Source: Branchiostoma floridae (lineage: Eukaryota; Chordata; Leptocardii; Amphioxiformes; Branchiostomatidae). From it: a DNA stretch of 64,000 nucleotides. How positions within the stretch are numbered: the first letter of the stretch is position 1; every line of letters begins with the position of its first letter. The position numbers and the translations under genes were made by a program. Below the pieces are notes generated by a model. That model was not told the DNA's origin and did not search any database. It saw only the letters and a list, made by a program, of their open reading frames with translations. This document shows, one piece after another, positions 34,850 to 45,134 of the stretch. The stretch is from the NCBI RefSeq assembly GCF_000003815.2, contig NC_049984.1, positions 24,183,010 to 24,247,009 on the forward strand, read 5' to 3'.

Positions 34850-35549
34850 TTTGAATACGTCAAATGCTTTCGGAATAGCTAAAAAACACAGAAGATTATT
34901 GTATTTGACTTTGTATTGTATTGTATTTGTATTTGCTGAGGTATAAACATAACATTTTGTACCAGAAAGCGCAATAATTTTCAGTTTTGACTGTTATAAA
35001 ACAGATGACGCAATGTTTTATCTAACACCAGACAAAGGCTTATTACATTTGACTTAGCCGGTTAACATGTATTTTGTAACAGATCTAGAGAAACGGTATT
35101 TGTCCGTTTTGACAGAAAATATTTTTGAGACATTTAAGTTGTCTCTTCGGCATACTAAAATACATGTAAAATTCACGTAAAGAAACACAACAGATTAAGT
35201 TAGATTTACAAACGCTGAAATCTTCCGTAAATGCCAAATGTATGTTTCCGATGCCTTTAATAGATCTTAAAATCTGCTGAAATATTTCTCCGCCTTTAAG
35301 GGGTTTATACGTATCTCTGAAACTTTGCTTAAAAAGTTGTTTTCGTGCTGTGCTTATTTTCTCGTCTACAGGCGTTTCTAGAAACTATATGATGTCTTCG
35401 TCAGTGTTCAGGCCTCGCAATATGGAGAACAGCAAACAGATTTGCGAAATGTTAGCAGGGATATTGTGCAGGGATGTGCTGAATTGACTTGCTAACCTGA
35501 TTAAAATATTTACTCCTCATTGTCTTTTCTTCTCTTCGTGGCAACCTAG
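34850..35549. other. End of AOC-B last intron, no feature
   Basis: AT-rich single-copy sequence with a short tgtatt run near 34,910. The acceptor caacctag precedes the last exon. Confidence 0.5.
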
Positions 35550-36063
35550 ATTTGGTGTTCACCGCGGGTACCGTCTTCAAGTCAACGGCATCGCAAAGAC
35601 CCTGCTCCGCCGGGAAGACTGGCCAGCCATGCGGGGCGTCGGCTGGATGGACTACCAGCTAGCCGTCACTCGTCGGAAGGAATCCGAACCCTCTAGTTCG
35701 TCCATCTACAACCAAAACGACCTATACGACCCCGTCGTGGACTTTCAGTCGTATATCAACGACAACGAGACCATAGTTGATCGTGATCTGGTAGCATGGG
35801 TAACGCTGGGTTCCCACCATATCCCTGATACCAGTGACTACCCAACCACCACCACTGCCGGTAACCATCTCAAGTTTGTCTTGCGACCGTTCAACTACTT
35901 CGACGAGGATCCATCGATGGGGTCCACGAACGCAGTCTACATCAAACCGAAAGGCAATTTTCACTCGGCCGATGTCAACCGTTTTGGGACAAAGGAGGGT
36001 TCAGGCTGCCTTCCAACGGAAAGATCTTTCCATTATGATGGAACATGGTTTGACGGTGAATAA

Positions 36064-36630
36064 CTGATAAACCGTATCTGGAGTTGGTTGGAAGCGGTTA
36101 TCATTGGATCATTTGCATTGACGTCATGGGTCAGAGGTCATAGAAGCGCGCCACCATGTTGGATGTCAAACATTCAATTCGTAATCAGCGTCGAAAATGT
36201 TGAGTAATTCGAAATCACTACCCCGGCTTCATGCAGGCCCTCTTCTCTTACAGATTTTCGCTGTTAGTGATCACCCTCTATATGTGAAATCCCTCAGTTA
36301 ACAAAATTGAACCCCAATCCAATGTCCAACAGGGCCCAAAATAACGGCCTGAAGTCTTTTTACTGGTTACCTATGTACCTGTAACGGTAAGAGCCCGGGT
36401 ACACCCCCCTCCGGATTGTTAGGTCACCTGTTGCAAGACACGGATCTCAGCCACATGTAATAATGGCTGCCATTCATGAGCTTTCTCTCTAGCTCTGTTT
36501 TCAGGTTGGGTTTACCCGACGTTTTGATTTTTCGTTTGATGAAAAAGGCAATTTAGGAATTGTAGATATGACGTTAGATTGGAAATAAAAAAAAAATAAA
36601 GTACTGAAAGTTCTTATTTCCTCCAGAAAA
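36064..36630 (+). other. AOC-B 3' flank
   Basis: No coding signal. Two AATAAA hexamers in the A-rich stretch at ~36,585-36,600 are candidate polyadenylation signals, ~520 bp after the stop. Confidence 0.4.
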
Positions 36631-36634
36631 TTGG

Positions 36635-37400
36635 AGGTATAGTGTGTGCTGTGTCTCTCTGTGTGTCTGTGTTTCCTGAAATTTGTTATCAGCATAACTC
36701 TAGAACCTCTGAATGCATTACGTTCAAATTTGATATGTTGGTAGAGGTTGGGAAGGTGCAGGTCAAGGTCGATTTTTGACCCCCTGGTACGTGACCTTAG
36801 TACTGCAGCAGAACAATTTTTTGTATCTTTCGACCTGGACATGCTATGGCCTTGATTTTTGGTAGCAGAGTGCTTTTGATGTAAGAAAGAATTGATGTAG
36901 GTTTGGGCCCCCTAGCAGCTTGCTCTGGAACTGCTGGGGTATTTTTGTCAAAATCTCTCCAGGAGCATAACGGAACATAGGAACGATGGATTTCTATGAT
37001 AAGTAGTATCTAGGTGGCTTGGGCAGAGATGTACCTAATGAATCGAAAATTATGCAAATTTGCAATTAATTTGCATAATTGATGAGGAATATCTATATTT
37101 ACATAGTTTTCCATTTAGGGACTCAAATACATGTACATGTAACATGTAATTTGTGGCAGGTGGAAGATTAGCAGATATCAATTATGCAAAAAAGTCACTA
37201 ATTTGCATAATTAATATGAATGTGTCCTAATCCATCTACGTGCATGTGGTAAATGAAATGACTGGATTGTCAACATTGTGACCTGTGTAAGTTAGTTAAA
37301 CGTGTACGTAACTAAGCATAAATTATTCAGATGTGAAAGTAATTTGCATAATCAGAAATTTTCATGGAGGCACGAGGTCCCCGAACTCTTATTGTGTTTG
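36635..37400 (+). repeat. Dispersed repeat family ('gggccccctagcagct'), long copy
   Basis: Diagnostic pieces in order: tgtgtctgtgtttcc, agcataactctagaacctct, gggccccctagcagcttgct, ggaacataggaacgatggat, tttgcataattgatga, then catggaggcacgaggtcccc. The same order recurs in whole or part at 26,870, 49,440 (end only), 52,590, 58,030, 61,880 and 62,800. The class is unknown. Confidence 0.75.
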
Positions 37401-38350
37401 TGTTAGCCACTCATTTGCCTGACCTTTTCCAGCCTTTTGGGGTCAGGGCCAAAACAACAGTCCGTGAACTGCCATTAAGGGCTGCATTTTCCAATTGGGA
37501 CCTAGCTTAAAAGAGAGGGAATTGGCAAAAACTGAATTGGTGAATATTAACAATATCCAGGGCTACGGGTTTGGACCAAGTCTGAAGGGCCGAGCAAAAA
37601 TACAATAGTTGACGATTAAATGCCGTTAAGTTAGTTTGCATAGATGTACATGTACATGTTGTTTGAGAAAACTTGTACTCAATGTTGCTGCATATAGAAA
37701 ACAAACAAAAGTTGGTACATGCATGGATCTATTTATTACGAGCTTAAATACCTGACACCATAACAATCACTTCTTAAATCATATTACAAGGTCCTCGTCA
37801 ACTAGACTTGACAATTACAAGGTGTATCTCACTAGGATTCTTCTAAGAAAGTTTTCAAACAAGTTCTTCTCTGCTAGAGTTCAATATCAGCAGCCTCTAT
37901 TTCAGTAAAGAATTGAATTGAATTCTCAACTAGCATCAATTCAGTGCAGGCACAATCTCACATTCACTGAACTAACCACATTGACGTATGCTGACGTATA
38001 TGCCCTATTAGAGATATTGTAAACTGTACAAAATCAAAGACATTGCTATTGTGGATGGTACACATATACTTGTTTTGTCAATCAAGATGATTTTCGTTAG
38101 GGAAATAAGGCATTCCTCTCTACCCATACGTGAACAGCAAGCTACTACAACGACCGATTTATATGTGTCTAAGTCTGCGTAAAGTGCGCTGGGATGTTCA
38201 CTAGCAATTACATGCGCGTGCGCAGTCTAAGTTCAAGTCCTTTCCGCTCCAGATGGTGCATAGGGCGGCGCCCATATTCGTTTCAATAGCCCTTAGGCCA
38301 CACAGCTTTGTACAATCACTAAAGCAGGGGGTTAGTCCACTGATTTTGGT
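37400..38350. other. Intergenic, no feature
   Basis: No exon-like frame or clear repeat seen between the dispersed repeat and the SINE-like segment. Confidence 0.5.
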
Positions 38351-38354
38351 GTGT

Positions 38355-38545
38355 GTTCAACTACCATGTTCTCTCCCAAATGCTGAGTGCTATGCAGAGA
38401 AAGCAGCATGTACCATTTTTTAAAGTCTTTGGCCTGAGTCTGCCGGGAGCGAACTCAGGACCTACCGAATGTAAGGCGAACACTTTTCCAACTCGGTCAT
38501 GGCACCGGCGTCCACAGCACTTGTGCAAAAAAACGTGGAGGCATC
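38355..38545 (-). mobile_element. tRNA-like SINE fragment
   Basis: The minus strand carries tgaccgagttgg (A-box-like) and ggtcctgagttcgctcccgg (B-box-like) at tRNA-like spacing, followed by unrelated sequence. Not a complete cloverleaf. Confidence 0.5.
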
Positions 38546-38804
38546 TGCAAGTTTGATTCCCTCGTGACAAAAAGAGTATTGGCTGATTGTGAGTAACAAC
38601 GCGGTGTTGAGACCCTTCTACCCCAAACCAATAACAAAAGAATTCTTACCGCCAGAATTTAGCTCCTAGGAAAGCCTGAAAACCATGTTTTGTTTATGTG
38701 GCATCCTCTTCTTTTGTTTATGTGCCATCCTGTTTCATAGATGCTGCGCTCATTTTTTTCCTTGGAATCTGTCATGGCTAATGTGTTAGTGACCCTCGTT
38801 GTCT

Positions 38805-39094
38805 TCATTTTTGGGTACCCTTTGCTGGTATCTGCCATGGCCAATAGGTGTTTGTCAATGTTGGAATAGAAGGCCGTGGGAATACAGTAGTTTGGGGATC
38901 TTCCTCCGGGATCTGACATGGCCAGTAAGTGTCGAGAAGGGCGGGGAGGGACCGTCGTCTTTCAACTTTTTGGGTTCCCTTTGCTGGGATCTCCCATGGC
39001 CAATAGGTGTTTGGCAATGTTGGAATAGAAGGCCGTAGGGACAGAGTAGTTTGAGTTCCTTCCCCAGTGGTCTGCCATGGCCAATACGTGTTAG
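38805..39094 (-). pseudogene. Out-of-frame remainder of the LRR receptor tail repeats
   Basis: Past the stop codon of the LRR gene the same tail repeats continue in a shifted frame (NTYWPWQ, IPTLPNTYWPWEIPAKGTQK, LLDTYWPCQIP, LTNTYWPWQIPAKGTQK) as far as a stop at 38,805. More degenerate copies are seen to ~38,660. This shows the ancestral reading frame was about 100 codons longer. Confidence 0.8.
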
Positions 39095-41722
39095 CTATAG
39101 GGAGGGTCGGTTCGGAACTTCGGAACTTCGCCGTTTTGTATAGGTGCCCTTTTCGGGGATCTCCCATGGCCAATACGTGTTTGGCAATGTTGAAATAGAA
39201 GACCATAGAGATACAAAAGTTTGGGATCCTTCCCCTGAGAGAACGGGCCAATACGTGTTAGGGAGGGTAGGGAGCGATTTTCGTCTATTGAAATTTGGGA
39301 CACTCTTGACTTCAAACTCCAGCGGCACGTGGGTGTTTGACAAAACTGGGATCGAAGGTTCTTGGCATACGTTTCGGCATTCTTCCCAAGCACTTGGACG
39401 TGGCGAATACGTGCTAGCGATGATGGGGAGGGATCTTCGTCGCTCTGCCTTTTTGTTGCCCTTTGCCGGAATCTCCCATGGCCAGTAAGTGTTTGACAAT
39501 ATTGAAACCAAAGGCTCTTGGCACCTTGTGGCTTGTGATTCTTCTCCTGGTATAGACCATGGCCAGTACGTGTTAGGGAGGGTAGGAAGTGATCTTCTTC
39601 GCACGATGTTTCTTTGGCCATTTTCTGGGACTTCCCATGGACTGTACACACTGAACCAGTTATGTCTGGCTTTGCCTGGTACTCCATAAGCGGCTGCACG
39701 ACTTTCAGACACGGTAACGTGGCAATGTTCTGACACGGAGCGGTCTGTGGCTTCGACGAAATAAAGAGCAGCAGGCAAAGACCTACAGGATTCTGTGAGG
39801 CGCGTGTCACTAACAACTCGACCTGGCCTACTGGACACAGCGTGGTCTGGGATCTTCTGGTATGCGTGTGAGGGAGTAGACAGAGGCCGTCCGGCAGTAT
39901 TGCTGTCGTGCATACCTTCGTACGTGTGTGGAAGTGCAGGTAGAGGTCGCTGTGCAACAGCTTTATTGTCTGGGATCTCATAGTACGTGTGTGGTAGGGC
40001 AGGCAGTGGTCGATGTGCAGCGGCTATATTGTCAGGGATATCATAGTACTTGTGCTGAAGGATAGCAGACAACGGCCTCCTAGAAACCGTGTCGTCCTGC
40101 GAAAGTGTCCAAACGTGCGCATCCCTAGGGTCAATGTTGTTTCTTTGCAGACACTTCGTCAGTAGGAGTCCTACAAAGAGCGAGAAGATCAGAATCCCCA
40201 CTGTTGATGCAAAAGCAACCGGGATGATATAAGCTTCTGATGCTGATGTGTTCTGCAAATGATTCGTCACCAAATGCTTGGTGGTCTGGCCCGTAGGTGT
40301 TTGCAACCTGTACTCTTCTGTAGTTGTTCTCCTCCTTGGACTGGATGTTAGAGAGGCGGTCTTGTCTGTGTCAGTACCGTGCGCAGGGCACACCCTGTTC
40401 GTTTGTCTTTGGACTCGGGGGATGTTCACAACAAACGAATCGCTTTGAGAAAGGAGAATGCAGGCGATCGTTTGGGTGTGGTTAGAGCTTTCATTAATAG
40501 GGTTGTTTGATATGTCCTTTGAATTCGATGTCACCTCAGGGTTTTGTGTGTTGACAAACGTGATGCCAATGGTCCCCCTGTCCGTATTTCCTACACCCAA
40601 AGAAACCAATTGTAAGTTTTTACCACCCTTCAGGGCCACGGTGATTCCCAGGTTGTGTTTCCATACCTGTCTGCACATGTCCAGAAAGTGAAGGGTCTCT
40701 ACTGGTTCTGCTTCGCTGGTAGCAATGACGACGAATGGTGGCTCACTGGCAAGACTGTTTTCCTTGTTTATGTCCCACACATACTTGGAACACGGCATGT
40801 GGCGGTGCCCAGTCTCTTTTGAATCAAAATCCCACGCAACTGATATTTCCTCTAGTTCGGGATCATTTCTGACACACAGATGGAAGTTGGGTACTTCGAC
40901 AGTTATGGTGTCCGGGCGGGGGACGAATATGTGTCCCAGGAACATGTTTCTGTCGATCGCAAGACTCCATGCCATTCTGTGGGCCACTTCATCGCGCACT
41001 GTGATCAATCTGTTACCACCAATAGCAAATGTAATCAGATCGTTCATTCCTTGTATCAACTCTCCATCTAAGCAAGACAGAGAGTTTTCATCCATGTACA
41101 AGTGCCCTATGTTGAATTGGCCGTAGAACCAAGCGGCGTCTAGTACCTGTAACAGGTTGTGCTCTAGGTTCAGGTAGAGGAGATTCGGTAGGTTCTTAAA
41201 GCATCCCGGATCAATCTTTTCGATTCTGTTATTAGACAAGCTCAAGACGCTGAGTTCCTCTAGTCTAGGGAACCAACTCTGTTGGACATGGCTCAGCCTG
41301 TTGAAATCCAGGCCCAACGTGCCAAGAAATGAAAACTCACTCATGGTGTTTTCCTCTACGGTTTCAATTTCGGCCTCAAACAAAAATAAAGCATGCACTT
41401 CAGAACGGTTTTGGACCGGTAGACTTTTAGCTGATAGCACATGAAATGGGTAACCGGTTATTACCAGTGTCTGCGTGCCCAGATGGCGTAGATGGCAGGG
41501 TACCGTAGGAACTGGAGTAGCATCATTCGCAACACCGTCTTTCTGTTTCTTACATGCGATACACCTGTACACAGCCGTTTGGTAGTCCCTAAAACGTGTT
41601 ATCGGCGAGTATTGTTGCACACAGTCGGACCAACTGGTCAAGTTACACGGAGGTAGACAGAATTCGAAAGAAGATGAAGAGATGGGGACAGTCAGCAGGA
41701 TCAGAAGAAACAACGCCGCCAT
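39095..41722 (-). CDS. LRR single-pass receptor-like protein with repetitive cytoplasmic tail
   Basis: Intronless frame of 875 aa. The start is ATG at 41,722-41,720, because the in-frame sequence upstream begins at TTG. Signal peptide ~1-20 (MAALFLLILLTVPISSSS), Cys-rich N-cap (CLPPCNLTSWSDC), about five to six leucine-rich repeats ~res 125-280 (LSVLSLSNNRIEKIDPGCF, LLYLNLEHNLLQVLD), a long linker with further Cys, and one membrane helix ~res 493-520 (IPVAFASTVGILIF). The ~355-residue tail has tyrosine/proline repeats: RPLPALPHTYYEIPDN-like units, then RRSLPTLPNTYWPWEIP-like units. RPLPALP fits class I SH3 ligands; YDIP/YEIP fits SH2 sites of the pYxxP kind. Predicted plasma-membrane receptor or adaptor; ligand unknown. 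The stop at 39,095 results from an 8-bp tandem duplication. Confidence 0.85.
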   Translation of the reverse strand: MAALFLLILLTVPISSSSFEFCLPPCNLTSWSDCVQQYSPITRFRDYQTAVYRCIACKKQKDGVANDATPVPTVPCHLRHLGTQTLVITGYPFHVLSAKSLPVQNRSEVHALFLFEAEIETVEENTMSEFSFLGTLGLDFNRLSHVQQSWFPRLEELSVLSLSNNRIEKIDPGCFKNLPNLLYLNLEHNLLQVLDAAWFYGQFNIGHLYMDENSLSCLDGELIQGMNDLITFAIGGNRLITVRDEVAHRMAWSLAIDRNMFLGHIFVPRPDTITVEVPNFHLCVRNDPELEEISVAWDFDSKETGHRHMPCSKYVWDINKENSLASEPPFVVIATSEAEPVETLHFLDMCRQVWKHNLGITVALKGGKNLQLVSLGVGNTDRGTIGITFVNTQNPEVTSNSKDISNNPINESSNHTQTIACILLSQSDSFVVNIPRVQRQTNRVCPAHGTDTDKTASLTSSPRRRTTTEEYRLQTPTGQTTKHLVTNHLQNTSASEAYIIPVAFASTVGILIFSLFVGLLLTKCLQRNNIDPRDAHVWTLSQDDTVSRRPLSAILQHKYYDIPDNIAAAHRPLPALPHTYYEIPDNKAVAQRPLPALPHTYEGMHDSNTAGRPLSTPSHAYQKIPDHAVSSRPGRVVSDTRLTESCRSLPAALYFVEATDRSVSEHCHVTVSESRAAAYGVPGKARHNWFSVYSPWEVPENGQRNIVRRRSLPTLPNTYWPWSIPGEESQATRCQEPLVSILSNTYWPWEIPAKGNKKAERRRSLPIIASTYSPRPSAWEECRNVCQEPSIPVLSNTHVPLEFEVKSVPNFNRRKSLPTLPNTYWPVLSGEGSQTFVSLWSSISTLPNTYWPWEIPEKGTYTKRRSSEVPNRPSL

Positions 41723-41743
41723 GGCACTATTTTTTTTCTTCAA

Positions 41744-43700
41744 ATCTCCAATTTAACTGTCAAAACCAGAAAACACACACAATGAGTTGCGCTAGGACTT
41801 CACACTAACCAGATTTGAGTTCCGTGTTCAGGGCAGAAGATTCGTGACCAGGTCTTTGCTTGTCCGCAGAACGTCGTCCGTAGAAGTGTAGGTAGCGTGA
41901 TTACACCTGCGCCACAGCAGAAAATGTCCGACCACCCGTTGCAGTGCCGCTCGTATTTTGTCCGACCTGCAGCTAAGATCCAGACCTATGACCACATCGT
42001 TCGTTTCAATATTGATAAGATACACCGGATGATAGACAAACGCTACTGATGAAAAATTGTTGATGAAAAATGAAAAAAATGTTACTTGTTTCCTGATTCT
42101 CGGGACTAATTTCCAGTCGCTAGCCGTCAGCCCTAAGGGGAAAAAAGATGATGAGATAGTGCGGGTGGGTCGTTTTGCAGGATGAAAGATGCGAAAAGCT
42201 TTACTTCTTGAGATAATGACACATTTGCTTCCTCCACTTTCCCCGTAGGAGTATAGTCTAGTACATGTATAGCTGGGACACATTGTAACTCTGTTGTCAC
42301 CCCAACTAGTCCGTTAGCACAACTGACGGATGTTCTGTGGAAATAAGTCTGAGAGTCAGGAAGGAAGAGCCTTCGGGAAGGAAGGAACGCTCATCCTCAG
42401 CCCCGGGCACCTACCTGGACAACAAATAATGAAAAACATAACATATTTCCTGACTCTTGAGACTCATTTCCAGTCGCTACCTGTTAGCCACAAGGGGAAA
42501 CAGATAATGAGATAGGGCACGTGGATCGTGTTTTTAAAAGTTGGGAATTATCATTTTTCCAGATGAAAGATACGAAATTTCGCCCAATGCTTTTCTCTTG
42601 ACTTTTTTCAAATATTGTGGCTTATGGGCACTCCATAGGTCGGCTACACTCCTTTGCCAACTTTTGATACTGGCACTGATACTATCTTATGCAGAATCTG
42701 CATGGAGATAACGTAGAAAGTTTGAAGTAAAATATTAATGTGTTTCGTCTTCCATGCAGTATTTACACGTTCTTTCGCACTCAGGTAACGTCTTGTACTA
42801 CCATTTTTTCGCAATTTAAAGCAAGAAATAGGTCTGAGAGTTAGGAAGTAAGAGTCTTCCGGAAGGAAGGAAGGAAGGCTCTTCATCAGCCCGGGGCACA
42901 TCCCTGTCCACCAAATAGGATACATGGCTTGATTAGAAGCATCGTTTCCTGTGGCATACCGCAGAGGAAAATTGTTATGTTTCCTATTATGGCCCTGAAA
43001 ATGATGGGGTCGGTAGGGTTCTCTTTTTTCTTTTTTTGTTGTTGTTAATTTCGATCGCTTCAGTTGAAGATTTTCTTGAAATGACTTATACGACGTTAAC
43101 GATAATGTTATTACTGCAGCAACATGCATTGCTTAAGCTGGCAAGAAAGATTATCTGTATTATTGTCTTTACCTGTTCTTCAGTTTGAATTTTCCCCGTT
43201 CGAATTCACACATCATCAAGGTTACAGGGAAGTTACTTTACGTATACAATATTGGTAACACATATGAAACAAATACAAAATTTACTTAATTTACTAAAAA
43301 TCCAATTTTTGGTGTGTGATATTATTACCTCCATGAATACGAGTGTATTGTTTTCGGTGTCTGTTTATTTTGGTGCATGTCTTTTACTATTTTGATACAG
43401 TTGCATTTGAGAGGCAAGCTATGAGGGAGAAGATGTTGCAAACGGAGACAGGTATGATGTAAAGGATATGGTCGACTTTGAGGTGAAAACGATTTTTCAA
43501 CAGGCAGGCAATAATATTACATTATCCATATGCTAGCCACCTTCCCCGTATAGTGACCGGAAGCTACAATTGACATTTATAATGCTTAGAAAACCTTATT
43601 TGCATAATCAATGAGCTGCAATCAAACAAGGCATACGAGAAACTCTACAGAAATATTTTACGGAGTCGTGAGATCTTCGAACTCTTGTTATGCCTACTAT
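41744..43700. other. Intergenic with a local duplicated segment
   Basis: A motif block (ctgagagt(c/t)aggaag.aagag.cttc, gaaggaaggaa, cagcccc/ccggggcac) occurs at 42,345 and 42,832. A second block (tttcctga.tct..gact.atttccagtcgct, aaggggaaa) occurs at 42,105 and 42,446. All are in the same orientation. A 151-codon open frame at 41,828-42,283 (minus) has no recognisable domain and overlaps these repeats. Confidence 0.5.
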
Positions 43701-43721
43701 TAGGAAAGTATGCTTATTCTG

Positions 43722-44002
43722 TTGACACGTGCGTATATTTTCAAGTCCGTATGAGGTCCGTATGAAAGTCTTAGCCTCTACCAGGCTCCACAGGTCGCTG
43801 GAAAAACAATACAAATTGGCCAGATAACATGCCAGTGGAATCAGCTGGCCGCAAACCTTACTCATCGGTTAGCTAACTCCTCTGGCATAATATGTGTCTA
43901 AATTTGTCCAATTTTTCTATTATTTTTCCAGCGACCCGTGGAGCCTGATTGATGCTAAGAACTCAATACGGACCTCATACGGACTTGAATATATACGTGA
44001 AC
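43722..44002. mobile_element. Inverted-repeat element, ~280 bp
   Basis: Arms of ~100 bp: caagtccgtatgaggtccgt at 43,742 is complementary to acggacctcatacggacttg at ~43,968, and aggctccac.ggtcgctgga pairs with its complement near 43,930. About 80 percent identity between arms. Confidence 0.75.
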
Positions 44003-44353
44003 CCGGCTTTAGGCACTTTTCGTTCAAATGAAACAGTTTGCAGATGAGCATGACACAGATAGACTGCGTGTCAAACGTCCTACAGGAACTTATACTTCAA
44101 CAAATCAACACCCGACAAGTATGGGTACTTTTGCTACTTTATTGAACAAAGCACAGGGATGACAAGAGTCCACACATCATATATTTGTTTATCAAAATAC
44201 TCACATTAATACTCCGCGAAGTAAAGTGCACACTAGATAACAGTGAACAAAAGATTGCCGAGCTCTCAATGTTACTTAAAATGGTAATTAATCATAAAAA
44301 TAAAGGCAGTGGGTATCTCATTTTGAGGCCGTAAGGCCAGTGGGCTGTTATCT

Positions 44354-44560
44354 ACTACTGCAAATGCACAAAATTTCGCGGTGGATTAATGTTCGCAGTT
44401 TTCGCGTTGGAAGCTTCACCGCGAAGTTAAAACCACCTCAAACGTTTTCCATTGCAGTAAGAGACTACAGTGCTACCGCGAAATTAAAACCACCGCGAAA
44501 AGTCCTTTTCCCCGCTATCTACCGCGAAATTAAACCCGTAGTTAACTGCATTTACAGTAT
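44354..44560. mobile_element. MITE with tgtaaatgca termini (copy 2)
   Basis: Left actgcaaatgca, right tgcatttacagta. Interior tttcgcggtgg and accgcgaaattaaa match the copies at 21,041 and 49,652. Confidence 0.85.
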
Positions 44561-44639
44561 GTCCAGGACACGTTATTGGAAGGCGGGACCGATCCTTCTC
44601 CTTCTACAGTCATTTACCTTCCCATCTATAGTCAGGTAC

Positions 44640-44795
44640 CCATTTTTTACACCTGGGTGAAGTGAGGAAAGCCGCGTCAAGTGCCTGTTACAATGACGCA
44701 ATGGCTAGCCTGAAATGATAGGAATCGAACTCGGGACCTCGGATTTCGGCCCTCTAGTCTGTCAACTCGATCGTTTAATGCTACCATTACTCAAA
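44640..44795 (-). mobile_element. Possible SINE fragment
   Basis: The minus strand contains ggtcccgagttcgattcct, a strong B-box. The upstream part is only loosely A-box-like. Confidence 0.4.
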
Positions 44796-45134
44796 CGATA
44801 CTTAAAATGGATTATACATTAGATGATACACTAGATCTTGAAAAGTGTTATAAAGATTAGTTTTCCCACGCAATTGGTTTGCGCTAGTCGCCAAGTATAC
44901 TAAAAGCGACTGAATGATCCTTCACTTTAAGTTAATCTATTACGCGTACGATTACGATTACGCATGATACAAGCTAGATCAACTTTGATCTGCTTTTCAG
45001 GTAGTTCTAGGATTTACATTCCTTACATCTTTAGTTTACAACTGTGAGCAAAGCCCTCTTTAACGGACTATGGGTGCTCGTGGCGATAGCTTTAAAGCTT
45101 GCAATCATAGAAAATTCACGAGGTAATTTTTGTA

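Larger units (their letters stand above)
22974..36063 (+). pseudogene. Copper amine oxidase copy (AOC gene B), multiply disrupted
   Basis: Exon remnants: 22974-23424 (ATG, membrane helix, YDDL segment), 26475-26719, 27254-27407, 27781-28672, 29909-30085, 35550-36063 (stop 36061-36063). Exon 1 and the last exon are open, and motifs persist (GNYDYIYD with the TPQ Tyr, HQH, HHIP). Lesions relative to A, C and D: exon 2 lacks its first ~14 codons; exon 3 is 154 rather than 159 nt, giving a frameshift; exon 4 has a ~4-nt insertion near 27,800, a frame change near 28,165 and a ~10-nt loss near 28,240; the acceptor before 29,909 reads AAT instead of AG. Splicing exons 3 and 4 as drawn reaches TGA at once. 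Alternative: a poorly assembled or allelic copy. The many independent lesions favour a pseudogene. Confidence 0.82.

Noticed and set aside
35790-35850. AOC-B appears to lose a copper ligand (HHIPHSED changed to HHIPDTSD).
   Set aside because: By comparison with bacterial amine oxidase (HIARAEE) the ligand is the His before I-P, which is retained. The changed His is not a ligand.
41723-41743. Longer N-terminus for the LRR protein (and for AOC-C at 55,044-55,049).
   Set aside because: These extensions begin at TTG rather than ATG. The first ATG gives a normal signal peptide or N-terminus.
41828-42283. 151-codon open frame upstream of the LRR gene.
   Set aside because: No domain, signal peptide or splice support, and it overlaps a locally duplicated non-coding segment.
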